Made by a program: the position numbers and the translations under genes | Part shown: in pieces, positions 1-6,795 of the stretch | Position numbering within the stretch: position 1 is the stretch's first letter | Layout of the letters: each line of letters starts with the position of its first letter | Notes under the pieces: model-generated | What the model saw: the letters and a program-made list of their open reading frames with translations, nothing else | Told to the model about the DNA's origin: nothing | The model's database searches: none | NCBI RefSeq assembly: GCF_900114465.1 | Contig: NZ_FOTD01000001.1 | Location: 1-64,000, forward strand | Direction: 5' to 3' | From: Trichococcus palustris | Lineage (GTDB): Bacteria > Bacillota > Bacilli > Lactobacillales > Aerococcaceae | Length of the DNA stretch: 64,000 nt

Positions 1-1029
1 GGGTGGGGCGGTTATGGCGCCTTTAACAGCTATACCTATAATGGTGTAGTGTATGAATATGCTTACTTTACTGTCGGTGCTGACTGGCGAGCACATATGC
101 TAGTGACACATAATGGTGGAGTAATTGGAAGCACGCATACATTAACTGAGCTAAGAGTATTTGAAGTTACTGGCGCTACTCAAGATACTACATTAGTGAA
201 TCATTGCATTGACACGGCAGGTTCGGCAGTAGAAATTTCACAGAAGATTTCTGAAATTGAGAGTGACTTAGGTTCAATGTCAACTACTACTTCTTGGGAA
301 AACGGAGAATTTCTAGCGATTGGGGATAGCCTAACTGCAGCTAGAAAATGGCCGAATCAGTTAGTCAGTAAGTTAGGTATGAATGTTACTTATCACGCTA
401 AAGGCGGATTAGGGATGATTGCGTTAGTTGACGGTGAGCTAGGTAGGGCAGGAACTTATAACTCAACTACCGATGCTGCCGGTACACTAAGGCCACTATC
501 GTCTGCTGATGTAGCAGGGAAGAAATTAATCATCTACTTCGGCGGATATAATAATCGCTCAACTCTTGTAGGTCAGCTTGGTGACTTGTATCCAACTCAG
601 AACACTATTGCAGGGTACACCCAATATGTAATCAATAGAATTTATGAAGAGCTTATTGCTGCAGGAAACCTGACATGCAAAGTATTAATCATGACTCCGC
701 ATTGTGCAGGAAAATATCCATACGTTGACGCTGACGGGTATGCAATATATCCAGCAGGTAGCGGACAGACGATGGAAACGATGACTGATATTATGAAGGA
801 AGTTGCAAACTACAATAATGTAGCGGTATGCGACCTATGGCATAATAGCGGAATTAATAAGTTCACGTGGACAGTATATGGTGCTGAGTCATTTACATAC
901 ATTGAAGCCATAACAGGACGTAGTGGAACATATCCTCACAATGGCGATCAACTGCATTGTAGCAATTTAGGTTATGCTCAGATTGGCGATTGTGCAACTG
1001 GGGCTGTAATTGCGGCATATGGTAATTAG
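1..1029 (+). CDS. Phage tail / receptor-binding protein with C-terminal SGNH hydrolase domain (5' end outside window)
   Basis: The frame is open from base 1, so the true start lies left of the window and at least 342 residues are visible. The first ~70 residues look like a beta-rich phage baseplate or tail segment, followed by a short helical linker. From about residue 100 there is an SGNH/GDSL hydrolase domain: the GDSL nucleophile block is at bases 322-333 and the catalytic D-x-x-H block (DQLH) at 946-957. Such domains on tail proteins are known to deacylate or otherwise trim cell-surface glycans; the exact substrate cannot be read from sequence. The position just before cargo, holin and endolysin genes fits the end of a late tail module. 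Confidence is high for the domain and moderate for the tail role. Confidence 0.8.
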   Translation, partial: GWGGYGAFNSYTYNGVVYEYAYFTVGADWRAHMLVTHNGGVIGSTHTLTELRVFEVTGATQDTTLVNHCIDTAGSAVEISQKISEIESDLGSMSTTTSWENGEFLAIGDSLTAARKWPNQLVSKLGMNVTYHAKGGLGMIALVDGELGRAGTYNSTTDAAGTLRPLSSADVAGKKLIIYFGGYNNRSTLVGQLGDLYPTQNTIAGYTQYVINRIYEELIAAGNLTCKVLIMTPHCAGKYPYVDADGYAIYPAGSGQTMETMTDIMKEVANYNNVAVCDLWHNSGINKFTWTVYGAESFTYIEAITGRSGTYPHNGDQLHCSNLGYAQIGDCATGAVIAAYGN

Positions 1030-1118
1030 TGAAAAATTGATAATTCTATGAAATACTAGGTTTATGGCTAAATGGATACCATCGGTAAAAACAGTCGATA
1101 CGTACATAGAAAAGAAAC

Positions 1119-1144
1119 TTGATTCTCTTAACTTGTGCTATATT
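1119..1144 (+). promoter_or_regulatory. Candidate promoter of the small cargo gene
   Basis: TATATT at 1139-1144 is preceded by TGC, giving an extended -10. A TTGATT at 1119-1124 is only 14 bases upstream, so the extended -10 is the stronger argument. It lies in the gap between the tail gene and the zinc-ribbon gene and would give that gene its own transcription inside the late operon. Confidence 0.45.
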
Positions 1145-1184
1145 AAATAGTATAAGACCAAAAGAGAACAGGAGTAAAAATACT

Positions 1185-1559
1185 ATGGGATATTCAGATT
1201 GGAAAGAACTTATCAAGGATGCAAAAAACTTTGCAACGGGAGCCAATGATTTACAGTTAAGGAGTGTGTTGTTGGATCTTCAAGATGCCATGTTTAATCT
1301 ATCTTCAGAGAATTTTGATTTAAGAAATAGAATTAACGAGTTGGAAAATCAGCAAATTCTGGAATCTGAACTGGAATATAAAGGGAGTGTCTATTATCGA
1401 AAGAAGGATAATAGATATTTCTGCGGTATGTGTTGGGAGACAGATAAAATCTTATCTTCTGCCCTTGACAGAAGTGGACTTGAACATGAAAATAAGACAT
1501 TTTGGTGCGAGGTATGCAAGAGACCACGTCATACTGAAATACCAAACATGGACATGTAG
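1185..1559 (+). CDS. Small coiled-coil and zinc-ribbon protein, phage cargo (moron-like)
   Basis: This is a 124-residue protein of unknown function. The ATG at 1185 follows AGGAG at 1170-1174; a longer in-frame opening from 1119 has no ribosome site. Residues ~20-60 are helical and charged (coiled-coil-like), residues ~62-75 resemble a short beta strand region, and the C-terminal third carries CGMC and CEVC pairs that could bind one zinc ion. Similar coiled-coil plus zinc-ribbon proteins are scattered through Bacillota genomes without known role. The gene sits between tail and holin genes and is flanked by its own promoter candidate and terminator, the layout of a phage moron. No enzymatic motif is visible. 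Confidence 0.7.
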   Translation: MGYSDWKELIKDAKNFATGANDLQLRSVLLDLQDAMFNLSSENFDLRNRINELENQQILESELEYKGSVYYRKKDNRYFCGMCWETDKILSSALDRSGLEHENKTFWCEVCKRPRHTEIPNMDM

Positions 1560-1586
1560 AGCAACTAAAAATAGTGACTAATAAGA

Positions 1587-1616
1587 AGAGGTTGTCCATC
1601 CGGGCAGCCTTTTTAT
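1587..1616 (+). terminator. Rho-independent terminator after the cargo gene
   Basis: AGGTTGTCC pairs with GGGCAGCCT (two G-T pairs) around a short loop, followed by TTTTTATT. It overlaps the region just before the holin start. Confidence 0.7.
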
Positions 1617-1638
1617 TATGCAAAAGGGAGCGTGGACA

Positions 1639-2148
1639 ATGACTGAAATAATGGATTTATTAAAAGGACAGTTATCAAAAATGAACGTGGACGGATCGTG
1701 GGTATTTGGTGCGGTTACAGGCGGGCTAACAATCGCTATCCCGCAATGGGTTTATACGCAGGGGTGGAGTTTAAATCACACGATATTAATCGGTATTCTT
1801 ATCGGCATCATCAGTTTCGAGTGGATCGTAGGCGGTCGACTGGCAACGGTATCGACTGACAAGCAAAGATCGAGCAGAGTTGCGATTGACTCGTTGATTC
1901 GTGATGTGCTCATCATTGGTATATGCGCGATGGGATTGGGACTAGATCAATTATTTTCTACCGGCAGCATCATCTATACGATCATCACCGCTGCGTTCAT
2001 TTATCATAATTTTTATTCACTCATGGCGAACATTGTCGTCCTGAGATGGGATAAACACTTCCCGATGTGGTTATTGACATGGCTAGACAATGAAATCGCT
2101 GTGAAAAAAGAAAAATATTTCCCGATTAATAAGAAGGAGGAAAAATAA
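1639..2148 (+). CDS. Phage holin
   Basis: The product is a 169-residue membrane protein with three to four hydrophobic helices (roughly residues 25-45, 50-68, 88-106 and 112-135) and a lysine/glutamate-rich C-terminus. This matches the toxin-secretion/phage-lysis holin family (Phage_holin_4_1, TcdE-like). It would form the membrane lesions that release the endolysin. The ATG at 1639 has GGGAG at 1626-1630; an upstream in-frame ATG at 1618 lacks a site and overlaps the terminator. The stop is one base from the endolysin ATG, and the endolysin's ribosome site AAGGAGG lies inside the end of this gene, so the two are translationally close, as usual for lysis cassettes. Confidence 0.85.
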   Translation: MTEIMDLLKGQLSKMNVDGSWVFGAVTGGLTIAIPQWVYTQGWSLNHTILIGILIGIISFEWIVGGRLATVSTDKQRSSRVAIDSLIRDVLIIGICAMGLGLDQLFSTGSIIYTIITAAFIYHNFYSLMANIVVLRWDKHFPMWLLTWLDNEIAVKKEKYFPINKKEEK

Positions 2149-2149
2149 A

Positions 2150-3220
2150 ATGGCTAAAGATGCAAAAATGAAGTATGAAATCATCACTGATCACCGTTTA
2201 ACAGATGGTTATTGTGGATCGTATCGTAACGGGAAACCAGAGGGCGTTGTGTTGCATGAACCGGCTAACGAAGGATTGATACTTAACCAAATTGGTTATG
2301 AGTTACGAGATCCTGCGGCAAATGGGATTGTCCACGCCTGGGCCGATGACGATGAACTAAGAGAGATTTCCAATACTGATTACAAGTGCTGGGGTGCAGG
2401 TGGTCCGGCAAATGCAAGGCTTGTACAAATCGAAGTTTGCCGCATAGCGAATAAGGCGAAGGCTATTGCAGCGATTGATCGTGGGCTATTCTGGGCGGCC
2501 TATCAGCTGTACTGGTACGATTTGGCTTGTACAGATGCAACTAAGAATGGACAAGGTACCGTCTGGACGCATTTAGCCGTCACTAAGTTTTTAGGAAACA
2601 CTGACCACACGGATCCAATTGCTTATTGGTCGAACGTTGGTGTTTCGTGGGATACAGCTTTCGCTCAAGTTAAAAAATATTATGATGCATTACACGCAGG
2701 TGATAGCACTATTGTTCCGGCTCTTGGCCAACCCACAAGCGTGGCCGCTGAACCTACTGTTGTAACCTATTCAAGGGTGAAAGTCGATTATGAAGTAACT
2801 ATCGTAAGCGGAGGCTATTCCATTGATAGCCGGCCGTGGGGAGAACCCGGACAAGCATTCTGGGGTAGGACAGACAACTACTTAGGACAGGTTGTCAAAG
2901 CAGTCGAAGAAAATGGGTCTGGCGAATATGTTAATACCGGCCTTGGATGGATAGATAAACGAGCGTTAAAAAAAGTCCCTGTCGTTATTGAATCAATCTT
3001 GTTTTTGCCAAATGGTAAAGATTGGGTGGTATATCCTGTTGAAGGTCCATATCAAGCGGGAGATGTCATCTCGCTAGAATCTGATGGCGGGAGTTGGTTC
3101 ACGATCAAAGGAGAGCGAAATGATGGTAAGGTGCTGATAGTTGATCTTCCAAATTTCGGGCCTGTTGGAATTTACTTTGATGCAGACAAGGGAGCGAGCA
3201 TAAGCAAAAAATATGCATAA
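2150..3220 (+). CDS. Phage endolysin, N-acetylmuramoyl-L-alanine amidase with SH3/GW-like wall-binding region
   Basis: This 356-residue protein has an Amidase_2-type N-terminal domain (about residues 5-180). Candidate zinc ligands are the histidine in VVLHEPAN and the later histidines in WTHLAVTK and DHTDPIAYW. This family cuts the bond between muramic acid and L-alanine of peptidoglycan. A linker rich in P, T and V follows, then about residues 205-275 resemble a GW/SH3_8 repeat (SIDSRPWGEPG... GWIDKRAL), which would bind the wall; the last ~75 residues are beta-rich and less clear. There is no signal peptide, so export depends on the holin just upstream. Confidence 0.88.
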   Translation: MAKDAKMKYEIITDHRLTDGYCGSYRNGKPEGVVLHEPANEGLILNQIGYELRDPAANGIVHAWADDDELREISNTDYKCWGAGGPANARLVQIEVCRIANKAKAIAAIDRGLFWAAYQLYWYDLACTDATKNGQGTVWTHLAVTKFLGNTDHTDPIAYWSNVGVSWDTAFAQVKKYYDALHAGDSTIVPALGQPTSVAAEPTVVTYSRVKVDYEVTIVSGGYSIDSRPWGEPGQAFWGRTDNYLGQVVKAVEENGSGEYVNTGLGWIDKRALKKVPVVIESILFLPNGKDWVVYPVEGPYQAGDVISLESDGGSWFTIKGERNDGKVLIVDLPNFGPVGIYFDADKGASISKKYA

Positions 3221-3260
3221 ATAAAAAAAATGACTTTTGACGAAATGCGTAACTAATAAG

Positions 3261-3300
3261 TGAGACTGATTTATAACCCCCAAGGCGAATCAGTCTCATT
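3261..3300 (+). terminator. Inverted repeat after the endolysin, probable late-operon terminator
   Basis: TGAGACTGATT at 3261-3271 pairs perfectly with AATCAGTCTCA at 3288-3298 around a 16-base loop. The following T-tract is poor (TTCTGTT), so termination is probable but not certain, and the structure could work in both directions. Confidence 0.55.
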
Positions 3301-3357
3301 CTGTTACTTAATTGCTTACTTATGAGGGCATTACTAAGCTACTTGGATCAAAATTAT

Positions 3358-3386
3358 TTGAAGAACGTGCGTTCTTGTGATATGAT
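3358..3386 (+). promoter_or_regulatory. SigA-type promoter of the unknown two-gene cassette, with LexA-like palindrome
   Basis: TTGAAG at 3358-3363 and TATGAT at 3381-3386 are separated by exactly 17 bases. Inside the spacer and overlapping the -35 is the perfect palindrome AAGAACGTGCGTTCTT (3361-3376). Its core GAAC-N4-GTTC fits the Bacillus-type LexA (SOS) box CGAACRNRYGTTYC at 12 of 14 positions; only the outermost pair differs. The position is ideal for repression. LexA control is an inference. Confidence 0.6.
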
Positions 3387-3410
3387 TTACTAGTAATCTC
3401 CAATGATTAT

Positions 3411-3476
3411 ATAAGCCTATGGCCAAAGAAACTATTGTTTTTTTGGCCTTTTTTGTTAATATTGAAACAGGCTTAT
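3411..3476 (+). promoter_or_regulatory. Structured leader with nested terminator hairpin upstream of the cassette
   Basis: Downstream of the promoter, GGCCAAA (3421-3427) pairs with TTTGGCC (3442-3448) and is followed by six T, a plausible intrinsic terminator. It is enclosed by a second perfect 8-bp stem, ATAAGCCT (3411-3418) with AGGCTTAT (3469-3476), which ends 20 bases before the start codon and close to the ribosome site. A terminator between a promoter and its gene suggests attenuation, or else a leaky terminator of read-through from the lysis genes. Confidence 0.5.
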
Positions 3477-3495
3477 GATACTTGGAGGAGAAAAT

Positions 3496-4467
3496 ATGAC
3501 TACAAAGTTACTATATTTTAATGCTTTCATTTGTAAAAATGGTTTGAAAACAAATTATCCAATTGAAGTTTTTTTGGATGATATGATGACTAAAAAAACT
3601 GCTGTAACTAGATACAAGGATCTAAAAAGTGGATCGTATACTATGAATAAAATGAGACCACCAGAACAAGAAAAAGAAACAAAAAACAGAATCGTCTGGG
3701 TCGGAAAGTACCGAGAAAAGAAACCATTTCAAGGACTTAAGAGATCAGATGTTGTAAATCCAATACCTGGTGATGTATTTGAGCCAGCCACTTTTCTATT
3801 TATTCCTGGAAGTCAATTGGTCGTAATGGAGTATAACCATGTAGGTTGTAAGGATAAGGGTCTTTGTGATTACTTTAATTCTTTTCTTCGTAACAGTGAT
3901 GGTTTAAACGAAGATGAGCCAAGATGGAGTTTTGAGTTAGCTGCGCTAAAGGATAAAAAAGGATTTGATTTGGTTGAGGCATCCGATCAAATTAAATCTA
4001 TCCAAATTGAGTTTTTAACTACATCTTCCTATTTACCTGAACTTGTTAAGGAAGAAGCTGAGAATAAAACTTTAATCGAGGAATTGATAGGCGATACAGT
4101 AAATGTAGCAACTAAAGTAGGTGCAAATGTCACAACACTAACTCTTAAGCAAAGTAGATATAAAAATAAAATGAAAGTTAATCTCCTAACTTCAATGTTG
4201 GCAGCGCTAGATTTGAATTCGGAAGGTATTATTTCTGTTAAGGTATCTTTTATAAACAAAAATACTAGAAAAATGGAATATATTGACTTGAAACATGACG
4301 GATTAGCTTCAGATTTTATTTTGGAAGATGATAATTCTAATGGTTTTGAATATTTAGCCTCAAATATATCTGAATTTTATTACGGTATCGGTAATAAGAA
4401 GGGATATAATCATCATACAAAATTCCCACTAACTGCTGTGGATTCTAAAGTAGATATTTTTCTGTAA
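3496..4467 (+). CDS. Unknown soluble protein, first gene of an AT-rich prophage cassette
   Basis: The product is a 323-residue protein I do not recognise. ATG 3496 follows GGAGGAG at 3484-3490. There is no signal peptide or membrane helix. The N-terminal ~130 residues alternate short strands and loops, with a central segment reading FLFIPGSQLVVMEYNHVG followed by a Cys-containing loop. A helix-rich middle of about residues 170-230 follows, and the C-terminus is lysine- and aromatic-rich (NKKGYNHHTKF). No nuclease, ATPase or helix-turn-helix motif is evident. Base composition is visibly more AT-rich than the host genes. The gene lies between the endolysin and the chromosome junction, where lysogenic-conversion and anti-phage genes often sit, and is followed 23 bases later by a membrane-protein gene. 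Function is unknown. Confidence 0.75.
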   Translation: MTTKLLYFNAFICKNGLKTNYPIEVFLDDMMTKKTAVTRYKDLKSGSYTMNKMRPPEQEKETKNRIVWVGKYREKKPFQGLKRSDVVNPIPGDVFEPATFLFIPGSQLVVMEYNHVGCKDKGLCDYFNSFLRNSDGLNEDEPRWSFELAALKDKKGFDLVEASDQIKSIQIEFLTTSSYLPELVKEEAENKTLIEELIGDTVNVATKVGANVTTLTLKQSRYKNKMKVNLLTSMLAALDLNSEGIISVKVSFINKNTRKMEYIDLKHDGLASDFILEDDNSNGFEYLASNISEFYYGIGNKKGYNHHTKFPLTAVDSKVDIFL

Positions 4468-4490
4468 ATACTGGATTGGAGAGGGGAATT

Positions 4491-5159
4491 ATGGAGGTTT
4501 TAACTATAAAAGAGAAAGCAATCCATCTTTTAAGCAGGTTAGTTGAAGACATCATTTTGCCGGTTGTTTTAGTTTCTTTTTGTGTCGTTTATTGGAGTTC
4601 CTACTTATTCAAAGATAAATATGAGGTGTGTGAAAAGATATTTAACTTTTTTATCGCAGATTTAGGCTATTACTTAGTATATACAGATGGTTCAATTGTT
4701 ACAGTAGCAACTGTATTTATTGGGATATACTTTTCTATTTACACTATGCTCACTAGCATTCAAACAGATTCAGTATTATCAAACTTGGGGAGAAAGAATT
4801 TTCAAAAGCTACTAAGTATTTTAGGCACCGGGTTTATTTTTTCTTTTTCATATACCCTGTATTCCATCTTCTTTATCAAATCATATGAAGTGAACAAGCA
4901 AACTACTGTATTTTTCTTACTATTTTTTTTGATACTATTTATGACATCAGCGTTCCAATTTGGGGTAATAATATATATCATATTAAAACATGATATAGTA
5001 AAAACTATTGAGGAAATTGAAGAAAGAAGATTAAGAGAACTAAAAAATGCGACTTTAATGTATAAATTAGAGGATTTTTTAGATAAAGAAAAAAATAAGG
5101 AAGACTATCAGAGAGCTAGGGAAATTTCGAATCACTTAAGAAATCCGCCTTCAAATTAG
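4491..5159 (+). CDS. Unknown four-helix membrane protein, second gene of the cassette
   Basis: The product has 222 residues. ATG 4491 has a strong GGAGAGGGG at 4478-4486. Four hydrophobic helices are visible at about residues 19-41, 64-86, 101-123 and 134-160, followed by a charged, probably coiled-coil cytoplasmic tail of ~60 residues rich in E, K and R. No transporter or enzyme signature is seen. It is almost certainly co-transcribed with the soluble protein upstream and ends before a strong terminator. A soluble protein plus a four-helix membrane protein recalls in architecture only (not in sequence, as far as I can tell) the RexA/RexB exclusion pair of lambda. Function is unknown. Confidence 0.75.
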   Translation: MEVLTIKEKAIHLLSRLVEDIILPVVLVSFCVVYWSSYLFKDKYEVCEKIFNFFIADLGYYLVYTDGSIVTVATVFIGIYFSIYTMLTSIQTDSVLSNLGRKNFQKLLSILGTGFIFSFSYTLYSIFFIKSYEVNKQTTVFFLLFFLILFMTSAFQFGVIIYIILKHDIVKTIEEIEERRLRELKNATLMYKLEDFLDKEKNKEDYQRAREISNHLRNPPSN

Positions 5160-5216
5160 AAGAAGATTTTTTTCATTGATAGCCTAACAAGAACCTAGTC
5201 CTGCTCGGATTTGCTA

Positions 5217-5252
5217 AACAACCTCCAAGTTGAGCTGGAGGTTGTTGTTTAA
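5217..5252 (+). terminator. Strong terminator after the cassette
   Basis: ACAACCTCCA pairs perfectly with TGGAGGTTGT around an 8-base loop, then TGTTT. It closes the two-gene cassette. Confidence 0.85.
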
Positions 5253-5279
5253 TAATTAGTTTTCTAAATACATTTTAAG

Positions 5280-5436
5280 CTATTGGTCAGTTAGCTCACG
5301 CAACATTTCTGCCTTTTTCAATTGCTCAGGATTTTTATCAAAAAAATTGGGCTACAGCTTTTATGCTGTTTCTCGCAGGGATAAAATCTTCGTTATCAAT
5401 TCCTTCTAGGGCCAATAAGATTTGTATTAAATGCAA
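5280..5436 (-). pseudogene. Frameshifted 3' relic of an unknown gene
   Basis: Read on the minus strand from about 5436, the frame codes for a plausible helical peptide (LALEGIDNEDFIPARNSIKA) up to a stop in a run of seven A/T at 5340-5346. Removing one base of that run continues sensibly (DKNPEQLKKAEMLREL) to a stop at 5280-5282. This is best read as a decayed gene end or a sequencing-sensitive frameshift. The parent family is not recognised. Confidence 0.35.
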
Positions 5437-5469
5437 TGGGATTACGGGACAACTCCTGTAGATAGCACC

Positions 5470-5504
5470 GCCTCGCTCCTAAACGAGTGGGGCTTTTTTA
5501 TTTT
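5470..5504 (+). terminator. Intrinsic terminator
   Basis: GCCTCGCTC pairs with GAGTGGGGC over nine pairs (two G-T) around CTAAAC, followed by TTTTTTATTTT. No gene precedes it on this strand within 300 bases, so it probably belonged to a gene lost or displaced at the prophage junction. Confidence 0.7.
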
Positions 5505-5522
5505 GCAGAATAATATTAAAAA

Positions 5523-5539
5523 GGGGCAAAAAAGGGGCA
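5523..5539 (+). repeat. Tandem GGGGCA direct repeats, possible integrase arm sites
   Basis: Two copies of AAGGGGCA-like sequence lie 11 bases apart in otherwise AT-rich DNA beside the presumed attachment site. Evenly phased short direct repeats are typical of tyrosine-integrase arm sites; this role is inferred only from position and spacing. Confidence 0.35.
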
Positions 5540-5657
5540 TAAATATAAAACTTAAGCTATATTATGGAAGGAAGTTCAAAATGTATTAACCGCACGACTG
5601 TTTATGTAGCGGTGTTTTAATCTTTTTTGCATTTAAAAAATATTACGGGTTACATTT

Positions 5658-5666
5658 TGGTATAAT
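5658..5666 (+). promoter_or_regulatory. Extended -10 promoter of ypbB-recQ
   Basis: TGG followed by TATAAT (5661-5666) forms an extended -10. No good -35 is found at 17 bases. It lies 41 bases before the ypbB ATG, showing that the host operon keeps its own promoter beside the prophage. Confidence 0.6.
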
Positions 5667-5706
5667 ACATATATATCCTTCTTTACATAATTTTGGTGGT
5701 GAAAAA

Positions 5707-6795
5707 ATGAATGAGTTATCCTATACAGATTATCTTTTTTTGAATTGCTTTTCAACTATACAGAAAAGAAAAGAGGCTACCATCTATTATATCCTTATAG
5801 GAAAACGGACAATCTCAACGATGCTGCAATGCTCGCAACTGGATCTGGAAGCCTATTTCAATGCCCTTTCCAATCTGAAATACCACGTCCTCCAGGAAAG
5901 CGTGGCGCGGTTAGCGGCGAATGGATATATCAATATTTCGAATGAGAATGAATATTTGTTGACTTCGTATGGGGAAAAGGAACGCGATGCTTTTTTTGAG
6001 CATCATCCATCTTTTAAGAATAAGAATCAAATGACATATACGCTTGTCCTGGAACCAATCAAGACGCGGGTATTATTTTTATTGCAGGTCCTTTCCGAAA
6101 TAAGGCATCAAAATAAACGGTACTATCCGATTGAAACGAACGAAAAGGAGCAGCTGTGGGTGAAGAAACTGCTCAGTGAACAGAAGTTGGAACGGTCGGA
6201 ATATGCCAAACAGTTCGGGAAAGAAATGTACGTCCTTTTGGAATCCTTCCCGGAACAGGAGGCAACCATTTTCACGTATCAATTCGAAGGGCATCAGCAT
6301 GTCCGCAAAACGACGGAACAAATTGCGCAAGCAATGCAAAAGGATGAAATGGAAGTCAAAATAATGATGCAGGAAGGCTGGTTGGAACTGCTGGGGAAAG
6401 TGGTGAACGCCAAGGAGGAATTCCCGGTTCTGTCCGCCGTCATCCAAGAAATCATCCAGGAAAAAGGCTTGGCATCGAGCAGCGCGGAACGGACGTTGCA
6501 ATATTTCAAGCAGGGTTATTCGCTGGCGGAAATCGTTTCGATAAGAAAACGGAAACAAAGCACCATCCAGGACCATTTCTCTGAGCTTGCCATGCTCTAT
6601 CCCTCTTTTCCGTTCCAATCTTTCATGGATGAAGAAAAATACGCTTATTTGAGGCAATTGATCAGCAAAAAAGCGCGGGTGGATTATCGTGAGATTCAAG
6701 CGGCACTGCCTGACATAACCTTCTTCGAATCCAGATTAATCCAAATAGCAAGCGAGGTTTACTATAAAAATGAACGAAGAGCAGTTAAAAATTGA
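5707..6795 (+). CDS. ypbB: YpbB-like helix-turn-helix protein, RecQ partner
   Basis: The 362-residue protein matches B. subtilis YpbB in length and position directly before a RecQ helicase. Residues ~265-345 contain the conserved C-terminal helix-turn-helix (HTH_40) region, with the segment SLAEIVSIRKRKQSTIQDHF as its core. The N-terminal two thirds are helical and lack catalytic motifs. The start ATG 5707 is preceded by GGTGGTG. The 3' end overlaps the recQ start by 26 bases, a sign of translational coupling. It presumably helps recruit or regulate the helicase on DNA, but no biochemical role is established that I can name. Confidence 0.8.
   Translation: MNELSYTDYLFLNCFSTIQKRKEATIYYILIGKRTISTMLQCSQLDLEAYFNALSNLKYHVLQESVARLAANGYINISNENEYLLTSYGEKERDAFFEHHPSFKNKNQMTYTLVLEPIKTRVLFLLQVLSEIRHQNKRYYPIETNEKEQLWVKKLLSEQKLERSEYAKQFGKEMYVLLESFPEQEATIFTYQFEGHQHVRKTTEQIAQAMQKDEMEVKIMMQEGWLELLGKVVNAKEEFPVLSAVIQEIIQEKGLASSSAERTLQYFKQGYSLAEIVSIRKRKQSTIQDHFSELAMLYPSFPFQSFMDEEKYAYLRQLISKKARVDYREIQAALPDITFFESRLIQIASEVYYKNERRAVKN

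Larger units (their letters stand above)
5160..5640. other. Prophage-chromosome junction region (attachment site probably within)
   Basis: No intact gene is visible over this stretch. It contains two intrinsic terminators, a frameshifted relic on the minus strand, and tandem GGGGCA repeats at 5523-5528 and 5534-5539 spaced 11 bases (one helical turn). The last AT-rich phage gene ends at 5159 and the host ypbB promoter starts at about 5658, so the right attachment site should lie between. The core cannot be defined without the left end of the prophage. Confidence 0.5.

Noticed and set aside
1-5640. Possible CRISPR array, tRNA or insertion sequence in the accessory part
   Set aside because: No regularly spaced repeats, cloverleaf-like sequence with a T-loop motif, or transposase frame was found.
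6079-6699. Open frame antisense to ypbB (206 codons)
   Set aside because: Composition is that of a reverse-complement shadow and the plus-strand gene is well supported.
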